Assembly (NCBI RefSeq): GCF_002119725.1
Contig: NZ_CP021109.1
Location: 3,844,001 to 3,908,000, forward strand
DNA from: Bordetella genomosp. 9
GTDB taxonomy: Bacteria > Pseudomonadota > Gammaproteobacteria > Burkholderiales > Burkholderiaceae_B
Length of the DNA: 64,000 bases
Direction of reading: 5' to 3'
Made by a program: the position numbers and the translations under genes. The notes beneath the pieces were generated by a model that was not told where the DNA came from, ran no database searches, and saw only the letters and a program-made list of their open reading frames with translations. Shown in pieces: positions 34,209 to 43,213 of this stretch. Numbering within the stretch: position 1 is the stretch's first letter; every line of letters starts with the position of its first letter.

Positions 34209-35105
34209 TCAGGCCGCGGCCGGAACGGCCGGCTTGCCCCAATCGGCCCACACTTTGGCAATGGCAGCGTAATCGTCCCTGCCATAACCGGCCGCAGCCG
34301 CGACTTCATAGACGGTGTGCGCGCCCTGAATCGCGAACAAGGGCACGCCGAGCGTCTGCGCCAGCTCGAGCGCCAGCACCGAATCCTTGCGGGCGGCGTC
34401 CAGCGGCATGCCGCCTTCATAATTGCCTTGCACGATGCGCTCGGCATAGCGGTGCGTCAGCGGACGATGCAAGCCCATTTGCGGATCCGACAGCAGGGAA
34501 ACGAGTTTTTCCACGCTGACGCCCGATGCGGTCGCCAGCGAGCCGGCTTCCGCCACCACCACCATCACCGCATGCGCCACGGCGTTGTTGATGACCTTGG
34601 CTGCGGCGCCCGCACCCGACTCGCCGAAATAGATCTGCTTGGGCGCGATGGCGTCCAGCACCGGCTGGCTGTCCTTGACGGCGGCTTGATCGCCGCCCAT
34701 CAAGAGCATGGCCGTGCCAGCCTTCATCTGGCTCACTCCCGCCATCACCGAGGCGTCCACGATGCGCAAGCCGAACCTGTCGAGCATCTTCTTGCTGGCG
34801 TGGATGTCCTTGGGATTGACCGTGCTGGTTTCGACGACCACGGCATGCTTCGGCAGCCGGGCCGCAATCTGTTCCAGGACTGCCAGTGAGATCGCCGGGC
34901 TGGGCAACGACAGCACCACCACGTCGACGTCGGCCACGTCGTCGGGACCGTTGATCGGCACGGCCTGGAACGCGTCCTGCGCGCGCTGTACGGCGGACTT
35001 GTCCAGGTCGGCGACCTTGGTGACGAACCGGGCGGCCGCGATGCGCTCGGCCACCAGAAAGCCCATGTTGCCAAGGCCGTAGACGGCGACTTTCGAAATT
35101 TTCAT
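34209..35105 (-). CDS. 3-hydroxyisobutyrate dehydrogenase-family NAD(P) oxidoreductase
   Basis: 298 residues of the beta-hydroxyacid dehydrogenase family. The Rossmann motif VAVYGLGNMGFLVAE is at residues 6-20, the substrate-site segment VDASVMAGVSQMKAGTAMLLMGG near 122 and the catalytic lysine region GAAAKVINNAV near 167. Family members act on 3-hydroxyisobutyrate, tartronate semialdehyde, 2-hydroxy-3-oxopropionate and similar acids. It is the last gene of the leftward ALDH-MFS-lactonase operon, 101 bp after the MBL gene, and has GGAG upstream of ATG 35105. Confidence 0.87.
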   Translation of the reverse strand: MKISKVAVYGLGNMGFLVAERIAAARFVTKVADLDKSAVQRAQDAFQAVPINGPDDVADVDVVVLSLPSPAISLAVLEQIAARLPKHAVVVETSTVNPKDIHASKKMLDRFGLRIVDASVMAGVSQMKAGTAMLLMGGDQAAVKDSQPVLDAIAPKQIYFGESGAGAAAKVINNAVAHAVMVVVAEAGSLATASGVSVEKLVSLLSDPQMGLHRPLTHRYAERIVQGNYEGGMPLDAARKDSVLALELAQTLGVPLFAIQGAHTVYEVAAAAGYGRDDYAAIAKVWADWGKPAVPAAA

Positions 35106-35206
35106 ATGGAGACTCCGGGTACAAACAGAAAGGGCGCGAAAAACGCCCAAAGTCGAGAGATCGGTGCGCGCATGACGCGCACACCCTGGTAGACGCGCGG
35201 ATCCGC

Positions 35207-36034
35207 TCAAGCTTGCGGCGGCAGGTGAAGCATGACGATGTCGCCGTCCGTGCCCGGCACGGACGGGTAGCGGCTGCGCACCAGCGGATCGTGGCCCGGC
35301 ACGATGCGGTCCTCGTCCCCGCCCGCCAGCGCGCGGGCGCGCGCCCAGCCATCCGCCATATCGCCCAGGTTGAACACGATCGGGAACGGCTCGCGCCGCG
35401 CCATGTTGGCGTAGTAATGCGCCGCGTCGCTCGCAAGCACGACCGGGCCGCGGGCAGTCTGGACCCGCACCACCTGCAGGCCATCGGTGTGCCCGCCAAC
35501 GCGATGCACGGTCACCCCGGGGGCGATCTGCGCGTCGCCATCATGAAACGCCACCCGCTCCGCGTATACGGCGCGCACCATCGCCACGACGTCCTCCACT
35601 TCGAAGGCGCCGCGCATGCACGCCACGCACATGTGCCGGCCGGTTGCGAACTGCATCTCGCGCTCTTGAAGGTGAAAGAGCGCCTGCGGAAACAGGTCCA
35701 GATTGCCGGCGTGGTCATAGTGCAGATGCGTCAGGACCACGTCCTGGATACGGCTTGGGTCGCAGCCCAGGACGCGCAGCGCCTGATCCACCGGCCGGGT
35801 GATGTGGCGGCTGCGCCTGTCCTTCGGATTGGCGCGCTTCTCCAGTACGGCCTGCCCGAAACCGGTGTCGACGACGATCTCGCGCGTGCCGCTGCGCAAC
35901 AGCCAGACAAAGTAATCCAGCGGCATCGGCGCGTCGTGCGGGTCGGCGGCGTGCACGAAATTGTCCTGGGCCTGACGGTCCTGCCAGCCGTAGCGCAGCG
36001 CGTAGACCTCCCATTGAATGTCCGTGTCGTTCAT
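35207..36034 (-). CDS. Metallo-beta-lactamase fold hydrolase, AHL-lactonase-like
   Basis: 275 residues. Metal ligands are visible: HLHYDHAG (HxHxDH) near residue 105, GGHTDGLQ near 188, ASDAAHYY near 209 and PGHD near 252. Overall arrangement matches the N-acyl-homoserine-lactonase (AiiA/AttM-like) branch, which opens lactone rings. In a catabolic operon a sugar-acid or other lactone is as likely a substrate as a signal molecule. The start ATG overlaps the MFS stop by 4 bp, so the carrier and hydrolase are coupled. Confidence 0.83.
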   Translation of the reverse strand: MNDTDIQWEVYALRYGWQDRQAQDNFVHAADPHDAPMPLDYFVWLLRSGTREIVVDTGFGQAVLEKRANPKDRRSRHITRPVDQALRVLGCDPSRIQDVVLTHLHYDHAGNLDLFPQALFHLQEREMQFATGRHMCVACMRGAFEVEDVVAMVRAVYAERVAFHDGDAQIAPGVTVHRVGGHTDGLQVVRVQTARGPVVLASDAAHYYANMARREPFPIVFNLGDMADGWARARALAGGDEDRIVPGHDPLVRSRYPSVPGTDGDIVMLHLPPQA

Positions 36035-37359
36035 TGCCGCGCCACCTGGAAACGTTGCACGCCGAAGCTGGCGACCACGACGGTGGCCAGGATCGCCATG
36101 CCGGCCGCCAACAGCAGGCCGGACGTATAACTGCCGGTCGCATCCTTGACCCAGCCCATGATGGACGGGCCCATGAAGCCGGACAGATTGGCCAGTGAAT
36201 TGATGATGGCAATGCCGGCGGCGGCGGCGCCCCCGGTGAGGAAGGTGCCGGGCATGGTCCAGAAGACGGGCTGCGACCCGTAGATGCCAAAGGCGGCGAT
36301 GGAGAAGCAAACCATGATCAGGGCGGGGTTGGAGCCCAGAGCCGCCAGCGCGAAGGAAACGCCGCCCACGCCCAGCGCGAACACCAGATGCCATTTGCGC
36401 TCGCCTTTGCGATCCGAGCGGCGCCCCCAGAACACCATGCTGAGCGCGCCGACGGCGGCCGGGATGGCGGCCAGCATGCCGGTCTGCAGGGGCGTCAGGC
36501 CGAAGTCCCGGATGATGGTGGGCAGGAAGAAACCCAGGGTGTAGTTCATGTACACCACGCTGAAGTACACCAGTCCTAGCAGCAGCACCATGGGGTGGGT
36601 GAGCGTACGCAGCACGTTCATCCTGGGCCGGTCAGCCTGCTGGGCGGCCTCGTCCGTCAGCGTCCTGGTCAACCACCCGCGCTGCTCCGGTGTGAGCCAG
36701 CCCGCCTGTCCGGGCAGATCGGTCAGGCAGCGCAGCACGACGCCAGCCAGCAGCACCGCGGGAATGGCCTCGATCACGAACATCCACTGCCATCCGGCGA
36801 AGCCATCGGCAGACCCCATACCCAGGAGCCAGCCACTCAACGGAGCCCCGATCACGCTCGCCAGCGGCAGCGCCGTCATGAAATAGCCGATCACGCGGGC
36901 GCGATAGGCGGCGGGAAACCACAGCGTCAGGTAATAGATGATGCCTGGAAAGAAGCCGGCCTCTGCCGCGCCCAGCAACAGCCGCAGCGTGTAGAACACC
37001 GCCTCGTACGACAGCCCGGTCATTGCCGATAGCTGCGGAATAAAGCCCATCGCACCAGACAGCACCCCCCACGTGAACAGAATCCGCGCAATCCAGCGGC
37101 GAGCGCCGAATCGATGCAGCATCAGATTGGACGGCAGCTCAAAGATGAAATAAGTCAGAAAGAAAATGCCCGCGCCCAGGCCATAGACCGCTGCGGAAAA
37201 ACCGAGATCCTTGTTCATGGTCAGCGCGGCGAAACCGACATTGACCCGATCCAGATAGGAAATGATGTAGCAGACGATCAGCAGGGGAACGACCCGGGTC
37301 ATGACCCGCCTCATCGTATCCTTTTCGATCGAGGCGTTGCCGGGGGATGGGTGCTGCAT
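36031..37359 (-). CDS. MFS transporter of the anion:cation symporter type
   Basis: 442 residues with about 12 helices. The start of helix 1 (VPLLIVCYIISYLDRVNVGFAAL split over residues 25-47) is the mark of the ACS family of organic-anion carriers such as phthalate, tartrate and glucarate permeases. FFPGIIYYLTLWFP near 135 and the central FWGRRSDRKGER loop near 295 agree. GGAG lies upstream of ATG 37359; the open frame reaches back to 37701 without family similarity. The 110-bp gap to the ALDH gene and overlap with the MBL gene place it mid-operon. Confidence 0.88.
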   Translation of the reverse strand: MQHPSPGNASIEKDTMRRVMTRVVPLLIVCYIISYLDRVNVGFAALTMNKDLGFSAAVYGLGAGIFFLTYFIFELPSNLMLHRFGARRWIARILFTWGVLSGAMGFIPQLSAMTGLSYEAVFYTLRLLLGAAEAGFFPGIIYYLTLWFPAAYRARVIGYFMTALPLASVIGAPLSGWLLGMGSADGFAGWQWMFVIEAIPAVLLAGVVLRCLTDLPGQAGWLTPEQRGWLTRTLTDEAAQQADRPRMNVLRTLTHPMVLLLGLVYFSVVYMNYTLGFFLPTIIRDFGLTPLQTGMLAAIPAAVGALSMVFWGRRSDRKGERKWHLVFALGVGGVSFALAALGSNPALIMVCFSIAAFGIYGSQPVFWTMPGTFLTGGAAAAGIAIINSLANLSGFMGPSIMGWVKDATGSYTSGLLLAAGMAILATVVVASFGVQRFQVARQ

Positions 37360-37469
37360 GAAGCTATCTCCGAGTTTCTTGTTGTGATCAGGCCGTACCG
37401 CGAGCGCGATACGGCCTGCGGCGCGCGCAATATGGCCGCGTTGCGCGACCAGGCGGCCTGAGTTGCGAT

Positions 37470-38906
37470 TTACTTCGCGACGGGCAAGGGATTGGCGTGC
37501 AGGCCGAAATACATGCTCTTGACCTGGGCGTACAGCTTCATGCCGTCGATGCCTTTCTCGCGGCCGATGCCGCTTTTCTTGAACCCGCCGAAAGGCGTGC
37601 TGGTGACGGACTGTTTGTAGGTATTGATCCACACCGAGCCCGCCTCCAGGGCGCGCCCGATGCGCCACGCCTTCTTGAAGCTCTCGGTCCAGATGCCGCA
37701 CGCCAGGCCGAACACCGTGCCGTTGGCCTGGGCGATAAGATCCGCTTCGTCCTTGAAAGGCAGGGCAACCAGCACGGGCCCGAATGCCTCCTCCTGGCAG
37801 GAGGCGGCGTCCGGACCCAGGCCATCGATGATGGTCGGCATGTAGAAAGCGCCTTTGTCATAGTCGCCGCCGGTGGGAGCCTCGCCGCCGCACAGGATGC
37901 GACCGCCTTCTTCGCGGGCACGGTCGACGAACCGCGCCACGCGGTCCCGATGATGGAAAGACGCCAGCGGTCCGACTTCCACACCCGGCGCATCCGGCAG
38001 TGCCACCTTGAGGGTTTTGGTGCGTTCGACGACCGCCTTCAGCACCTCGTCGTACACACTGGCTTCGATGAACAGGCGCGAACCGGCAACGCAGGACTGC
38101 CCGGACGAGCCGAAAATGCCGGCCACCACCGCCGCGACCGCATGCTCGCGATCGGCATCCGCGAAGACGACGTGCGGCGACTTGCCGCCCAGCTCCAGGG
38201 CCACCGGCACCAGTCGCTCGCCGGCGACCTTGCCGATATGCGCACCCGCCACCGTGCCGCCCGTGAACGAAATCATGCGCACTCCCGGATGCGCGACCAG
38301 GGCGGCGCCAACATCCGCGCCTCGGCCCTGCACCACCTGCAGAAGATTTTCCGGCAAGCCCGCTTCGCGCGCGATGCGCGCCAGCTCCGGTCCCAACAGG
38401 GGCGAGTCCTCGGACGGCTTCAGGATGACGGCATTGCCGGCGGCCAGCGCCGGAGCCACCTTGGTTGCGTCATTCATGATCGGCGAGTTCCACGGCGTAA
38501 TGGCCGCCACCACGCCGAAGGGCTCCAGCACCGTGAAAGAGACGTAATCGCCGCGAGGCGGCGTCACATCCGTTTCCAGCGTCTCGCAGACGGCCGCGTA
38601 ATACCGGAACGTGCCTATCGCCGACTCGACCATGCCGCGGCATTCGGCGATGGGCTTGCCGTTGTCGCGCATCTGCAGCCGGGCCAGGGACTCCTTCTCG
38701 GCAACCAGGCCGTCGGCGATTTTATTCAGCACAAGCGCGCGGCGGTGAGGCAGCAGCGACTTCCAGCCCGATTCATTGAAGGCGGTCCAGGCCCGCGCCA
38801 CGGCGGCATCGAGCTCCGCCAGGGTCGTCACCTTGACGCGTCCAACTTCCTCGCCGTTGGCCGGATCGATACTGATGATGTCTTGGGGTGCAAATGAGGC
38901 GTCCAT
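37470..38906 (-). CDS. NAD(P)-dependent aldehyde dehydrogenase
   Basis: 478 residues, ALDH superfamily. FGVVAAITPWNSP near residue 132 and KPSEDSPL near 162 bind the cofactor, FTGGTVAGAHIG near 213 covers the Rossmann turn, ELGGKSPHVVF near 237 carries the general-base Glu, and GQSCVAGSR near 273 holds the catalytic Cys. NTYKQSVTSTPFGGFKKSGIGREKG-type sequence closes the fold. First gene of the operon, divergent from the GntR gene with the dyad at 38982-39005 between them. Confidence 0.92.
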   Translation of the reverse strand: MDASFAPQDIISIDPANGEEVGRVKVTTLAELDAAVARAWTAFNESGWKSLLPHRRALVLNKIADGLVAEKESLARLQMRDNGKPIAECRGMVESAIGTFRYYAAVCETLETDVTPPRGDYVSFTVLEPFGVVAAITPWNSPIMNDATKVAPALAAGNAVILKPSEDSPLLGPELARIAREAGLPENLLQVVQGRGADVGAALVAHPGVRMISFTGGTVAGAHIGKVAGERLVPVALELGGKSPHVVFADADREHAVAAVVAGIFGSSGQSCVAGSRLFIEASVYDEVLKAVVERTKTLKVALPDAPGVEVGPLASFHHRDRVARFVDRAREEGGRILCGGEAPTGGDYDKGAFYMPTIIDGLGPDAASCQEEAFGPVLVALPFKDEADLIAQANGTVFGLACGIWTESFKKAWRIGRALEAGSVWINTYKQSVTSTPFGGFKKSGIGREKGIDGMKLYAQVKSMYFGLHANPLPVAK

Positions 38907-38981
38907 GCTAGTCCTTGTTGTTCAGCGGAAAAAAGTCTAGGTACGGACCCATCCGAGCACAACAGGCACGTTGTCGCCAAT

Positions 38982-39005
38982 ATTTATAATAGGACTATCA
39001 ATAAT
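38982..39005. promoter_or_regulatory. AT-rich dyad between ALDH and GntR genes, candidate GntR operator
   Basis: Arms ATTTATAATAG and CTATCAATAAT with a 2-bp spacer match at 8 of 11 positions; the inner ATAG/CTAT is perfect. It sits in an AT-rich island, 76 bp upstream of the ALDH start codon and 142 bp upstream of gntR. Binding by the GntR protein is inference. Confidence 0.45.
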
Positions 39006-39147
39006 GATGCGGGCATGATGCGGGCCGCCCGGCGGCCTCGGCGGCCGGCCAACGGGGACAGCGCATCGCCCGCATATGCAAGGGCTCAGGACCTGCCACA
39101 ATTCTCGTCCTTTGCGGACCCGCTTTACGGCGCCTCTATCCGACCTC

Positions 39148-39831
39148 ATGAGCTCCAACAGTTTTTCCTCACTGATCTTTGCCGAGACGCCGCTGCCGGA
39201 ACAGGTCGCGAGCGTTATGGAAGCCATCGAGACCGATATCATCCGCGCCCGCATCCTGCCCCGCATGCGGCTGATAGAGGACCACCTCATGGAAGACTAT
39301 TCGGCCAAGCGCCATGTGGTGCGGGCGGCCTTGTCCGAACTTCAGCGTCTGGGCGTCGTGGTCAAGCCGCCGCACCTCGGCGCACAGATCCGGCGCTTCG
39401 ATCAGCAGGGTTTGGAAGATCTGTACCACATGCGCGGCGTGCTCCATCACGCGGCCATCGAGATGATCGAATTCCCCGTGCAGCCCGGCCGGCTCGCCGC
39501 GGTCGAAGCGGCCTGTCAGGCGCACGCCCAAGCTGCCGCGTCAGGCGACCTCATCGCCATTCACCGCAGCAATATGGTCTTCCATCGCGAGTTCTATGGC
39601 CTGTGCGACAACATCTATCTGGCCGAATCGATCCGCCTTCATGATTGGCTCAGCTTCCCGGTGCGCGCGTATGGGGTCGCCGATGCCGGCGCGCTGGAAC
39701 AGGCGTGCCGGGAGCATCAGGCAATGGTCGACGCCGTGCGTGCCGGCAACCGCGCCGCATTGGACGCATTGTCTGTCGCACACATGGGACGCGCACGGAA
39801 CATCTATGAAGAGAAATTCCTGACGCGCTGA
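39148..39831 (+). CDS. GntR-family (FadR subfamily) regulator
   Basis: 227 residues. A winged helix at about 15-80 (ILPRMRLIEDHLMEDYSAKRHVVRAALSELQRLG pattern) is followed by an all-helical FCD-type domain with the metal-binding residues expected around HRSNMVFHREFY near 150 and EHQAMVDAV near 192. The frame opens at 39076; ATG 39148 is preferred for normal length. Divergent from the ALDH operon and convergent with the citryl-CoA-lyase-like gene. Confidence 0.87.
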   Translation: MSSNSFSSLIFAETPLPEQVASVMEAIETDIIRARILPRMRLIEDHLMEDYSAKRHVVRAALSELQRLGVVVKPPHLGAQIRRFDQQGLEDLYHMRGVLHHAAIEMIEFPVQPGRLAAVEAACQAHAQAAASGDLIAIHRSNMVFHREFYGLCDNIYLAESIRLHDWLSFPVRAYGVADAGALEQACREHQAMVDAVRAGNRAALDALSVAHMGRARNIYEEKFLTR

Positions 39832-39922
39832 TCCAGCCCGACGCGCCACGCCGGCAGCGCTGCGCGCCATGCCGTAATGCGCCGTCCCCCCATCATGGCA
39901 GCCGACGCTTGCGCAGCAATCG

Positions 39923-40750
39923 CTATGGCAGCGGGCGGGGCGCCTTGCCCTCGTACAGCGGAATGTATTGGCGCGGGATGGGGCCTTTGTTGCGGCCGCC
40001 CTGGCAGGTCTGCTCCCACGCATGCGCCAGAATGCCGACCGATCGCGACAGGCAGAAAAGCCCGCGCGCCAGGGGCGCCGGAAAGCCCAGCTCCGCATAG
40101 ATCACAGCCGTCGCGCCATCGATGTTGAGCGGGATGGTCCTACCCTTGCGCGCCGCCAGCTCGGCTTCGATGGCGCGGGCGATGGCGGCATACCCGCCAT
40201 CGATTTCGCCCCCCTGTGCGGCCTCGTCCACCAGCGCAAGGAGCCGCGCGGCGCGCGGGTCCAATGGGTGGAAACGATGACCGAATCCAGATACGAATTT
40301 GCCGTGGTTTTCGATGTACGCGTCCAGCGCGACGCTTACCGCCTCTTCCCGGCTGGCGCCCGCACGCATGCGCGCCGCCGCGTCCTCGTATAGCGCCACG
40401 GCCTGTTCTCCCGCGCCGCCATGCACGTCCCCCAGCACGTTGACCGCCGACGCCATGGCGTTGTTGAGCCCGACGCCGCAAGTGGCCGCCATACGCGCGA
40501 TGGCGATGCTCGGCGCCTGGGGCCCGTGGTCCACGCCGGCCATCAAGGCGGCGTCAAGAAGCCTGCCCTGCCCCGGAGTGGGCAGCTCCCCGCGCAACAT
40601 CAGCCACGCCATGCCGGCGAAGCTGACATTGCCGATCAGGTCCTGGATGGCATAGCCGTGAAAGCGGATCACGCCGGGCTGCATATCGGTGATTTCCGTA
40701 CGCCACCACTTGCGGCTTTCCAGGCCTTCCGCACTGTCGCTTTCGCTCAT
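39923..40750 (-). CDS. Citryl-CoA lyase / citrate-synthase-like enzyme
   Basis: 275 residues, only the core of the citrate synthase fold, as in the CCL and ATP-citrate-lyase C-terminal group. Catalytic landmarks: GDVHGGAGEQA near 108 (first His), GFGHRFHPLDPRA near 154 (second His) and NIDGATAVIYAELGFP near 208 (Asp). Short enzymes of this type cleave a CoA thioester of a hydroxy-tricarboxylate or related acid to acetyl-CoA and an oxo acid. ATG overlaps the CaiB stop by 4 bp. A short 3' spacer follows, convergent with gntR. Confidence 0.85.
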   Translation of the reverse strand: MSESDSAEGLESRKWWRTEITDMQPGVIRFHGYAIQDLIGNVSFAGMAWLMLRGELPTPGQGRLLDAALMAGVDHGPQAPSIAIARMAATCGVGLNNAMASAVNVLGDVHGGAGEQAVALYEDAAARMRAGASREEAVSVALDAYIENHGKFVSGFGHRFHPLDPRAARLLALVDEAAQGGEIDGGYAAIARAIEAELAARKGRTIPLNIDGATAVIYAELGFPAPLARGLFCLSRSVGILAHAWEQTCQGGRNKGPIPRQYIPLYEGKAPRPLP

Positions 40751-41946
40751 ATCGCCCCCTGCTCCTTCAATGTCCGGATGTCTTCCTTGCCATAACCCAA
40801 CTGCGCCAGCAACTCGTCGCTGTGTTCGCCCAATCGTGGCGGCGGCGCATCCACCGCGGGCGGCTTGCCGTCCAGCTTGAAACCGGTGCGCACCACCCGA
40901 ACGTCGCGGCCAACCCCCGGCACATCGGGGAAGGTCGCCACCATGCCGCGTTCGCTGACCTGCGGATGCGCCAGCACCTCCTCCACCGTGTACACCGGCC
41001 CGCATGGCACGCCGGCCCGGGTCAGCACCGGCCACCAGTCCTGCGCGCCGCGCGCCGCCAGCGCCGACTCCAGCTCCGCCTTCAATGCGTAGCGATTGCT
41101 CAGCCGCGCATGACGCTCGGCGTACTCCGGGTTGGCGATCAAATCCTCCCGTCCCACCACGCGGCACAAGGCCTCGAATTGCTCCTGCTTGTTCGCCGCA
41201 ATATTGAGCAGCCCGTCCGCCGTGCGGAAAGTGCCCGATGGACTCGCGGTGATGTTCTCGTTGCCCATGGGCGCCGGCACGCGCCCCGCCACCAGATAGT
41301 TCGAAACGGCCCAGCCCATGGTGGCCATGGTGGCCTCGAGCATGGACACGTCGATGAACCGCGCGTGGCTGCGGGGCTTTTCCGCCAGTGCGGCCGCCAC
41401 GGCGAACGCGGCCGTCATGCCGCCGATGGTGTCGGCGATGGGATAGCCGACGCGATATGGCGCGGTTTCCGGATCGCCCGTGATGCTCATCACCCCCGAC
41501 ATGCCCTGAATGATCTGGTCGTAGGCGGGATAGTCCTTCAGCGGCCCATCCTGCCCGAAGCCCGAGATGGCGCAGTAGATCAGGTCCTTGCGGTGTTCGC
41601 GCAAGACCTCGAAGCCGAGGCCGAGCCGTTTCATCACCCCGGGACGGAAGTTCTCCACCAGCACGTCGGCGCCCTGGACCAGCCGCAGGAAGACCTCTTT
41701 GCCGGCCGGATGCTTCAGGTTGACGGAGATCGATCGCTTGCCCGCGTTCTGCGCAAGGAAGGACACACCCATATGGGCCTGGTTCAGGACCGGATCGGCC
41801 CCCAGTTGGCGCGCCAGGTCGCCGCTGCCCGGCGTTTCCACCTTGATCACGTCGGCGCCCATATGGGCCAGTTGATGGCAGCAGAACGGTCCGGCCAGAA
41901 CGTTCGTCAGGTCCAGTACGCGTATGCCTGCCAAAGGCTTGGACAT
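40747..41946 (-). CDS. CaiB/BaiF (class III) CoA-transferase
   Basis: 399 residues. LAGIRVLDLTNVLAGPFCCHQLAHMGADVIKVE-type N-terminus, NLKHPAGKEVFLRLV near 75, VLVENFRPGVMKRLGL near 94 and the catalytic aspartate in GYPIADTIGGM near 168 define the class III CoA-transferases. AGAGGA is six bases before ATG 41946. With the lyase just downstream it probably forms a two-step route: activate an acid with CoA, then cleave the thioester. Confidence 0.92.
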   Translation of the reverse strand: MSKPLAGIRVLDLTNVLAGPFCCHQLAHMGADVIKVETPGSGDLARQLGADPVLNQAHMGVSFLAQNAGKRSISVNLKHPAGKEVFLRLVQGADVLVENFRPGVMKRLGLGFEVLREHRKDLIYCAISGFGQDGPLKDYPAYDQIIQGMSGVMSITGDPETAPYRVGYPIADTIGGMTAAFAVAAALAEKPRSHARFIDVSMLEATMATMGWAVSNYLVAGRVPAPMGNENITASPSGTFRTADGLLNIAANKQEQFEALCRVVGREDLIANPEYAERHARLSNRYALKAELESALAARGAQDWWPVLTRAGVPCGPVYTVEEVLAHPQVSERGMVATFPDVPGVGRDVRVVRTGFKLDGKPPAVDAPPPRLGEHSDELLAQLGYGKEDIRTLKEQGAI

Positions 41947-41990
41947 GTTGGTTCCTCTGTTCTCTTTCACTGCCGGGGCCGGCTTTTCCT

Positions 41991-42980
41991 TTATTCCATC
42001 TTCGTGCCGGAATCGCGCACCGCCTGCCCCCACCGGTCGTACTCCGCGGCGATAAAGGTGGCGGCTTCGGCCGCGCTGCCGCCCAGCGTGGCGCTGCCTT
42101 CCGCGGCAAAGCGCTTTTTTGTCTCCGGCTGCTGCAGGGCTTCGTTGGCTGCACGATTCAGCGTCTCCACGATAGCCGCCGGCGTGCCGCGCGGCGCCAC
42201 CAGGGCCTTCCAGTCTTCCGCGGCGAAACCCGCGTAGCCCGACTCGGCGATGGTGGGCACATCGACGGCGGCGGGCAGGCGTTCCGGCGAGGTCACCGCC
42301 ACCGCGTGCAGCTTCCCGGATTGAATCAGCGGCAGCACGCTGGCAGGCGTGCCGAAATACAGATCCACTTGTCCGCCCGCAAGGTCGGCAAGCGCGCGCG
42401 CCGCGCCCGGATAAGGCACGTGGAAGAACTTGATGCCGGCCTGCTTCGCAAACATTTCCCCTGCCAGATGGCCGACGGTGCCGATGCCCGCGGACGCCAT
42501 GTTCAGGCTGCGCGGCCGGGCCTTGGCGGCCGTTACCAGCATCTGCAGCGTCGCGTACGGCGACCCTTCGCGCACCACCAGGATCATGGGCTGACCCGCG
42601 ACCAGCGCAATGGGCGTGAAGTCCTTGCGCGCGTCATACGGCATGGTCTTGTACAGCGACGGGTTGATGGCCAGATTGGACGTCTGCCCCATGCCGATCG
42701 TCATGCCGTCGGGATTGGCATGGGACAGGAGCCCCAGGCCGATATTGCCGCCCGCACCCGGACGGTTCTCCACCACGATGTTCCAGCCGGTGCGCTGGCT
42801 CATGACTTGCGCGATCAGGCGTGACGACGCGTCGGTGCCGCCGCCGGGCGGGAAGGGGACGATCAAAGTGATCGGTCCGCCCGGATAGTTCTTTGCGTTC
42901 TGGGCACGCGCGAAGGAAGGCAGCGACAGCAGCGGCGCGGCTGACATGCCCGCAAGCAATGCACGGCGGTGTGGGTTCAT
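41991..42980 (-). CDS. TTT/Bug-type periplasmic solute-binding protein
   Basis: 329 residues, signal peptide ending near residue 26 (SLPSFARA) after NPHRRALLAG, which is close to a twin-arginine pattern but lacks its full consensus. Bug features: GPITLIVPFPPGGGTDASSR near 35, ENRPGAGGNIGLGLLSHANPDG near 70, MASAGIGTVGHLAGEMFAKQAG split near 158. GAGGAG before ATG 42980 sets the start. First gene of the SBP-CaiB-lyase operon, 44 bp upstream of caiB, divergent from the IclR gene; its ligand is presumably the acid the operon degrades. Confidence 0.9.
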   Translation of the reverse strand: MNPHRRALLAGMSAAPLLSLPSFARAQNAKNYPGGPITLIVPFPPGGGTDASSRLIAQVMSQRTGWNIVVENRPGAGGNIGLGLLSHANPDGMTIGMGQTSNLAINPSLYKTMPYDARKDFTPIALVAGQPMILVVREGSPYATLQMLVTAAKARPRSLNMASAGIGTVGHLAGEMFAKQAGIKFFHVPYPGAARALADLAGGQVDLYFGTPASVLPLIQSGKLHAVAVTSPERLPAAVDVPTIAESGYAGFAAEDWKALVAPRGTPAAIVETLNRAANEALQQPETKKRFAAEGSATLGGSAAEAATFIAAEYDRWGQAVRDSGTKME

Positions 42981-43138
42981 GTTGTCTCCTCGATGATTTG
43001 TTTTGCGGGCAAGGCGCAGCTTCGCCATGCATTGCCCCGTGCGCTTTCGCCCCTGTACCGGCTTCCGCCCGTATGGAAACGCGGCCCTCGATGGTCACGA
43101 TGCGAATCACAGGACTTGCCGCCATCCGTTTCATTAGA

Positions 43139-43153
43139 TAGAATGACGTTCTA
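43139..43153. promoter_or_regulatory. IclR-type operator candidate
   Basis: Perfect dyad TAGAA-TGACG-TTCTA within the 233-bp spacer between the SBP operon and the IclR gene. IclR proteins often recognise GAA/TTC half-sites with about this spacing, so it is a plausible site controlling the divergent genes. Confidence 0.55.
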
Positions 43154-43213
43154 ATTATCATGCACGTGACACGACCGGAATGTCAATTCCGGTTTTCATC
43201 CGCGTTCGTCCAT

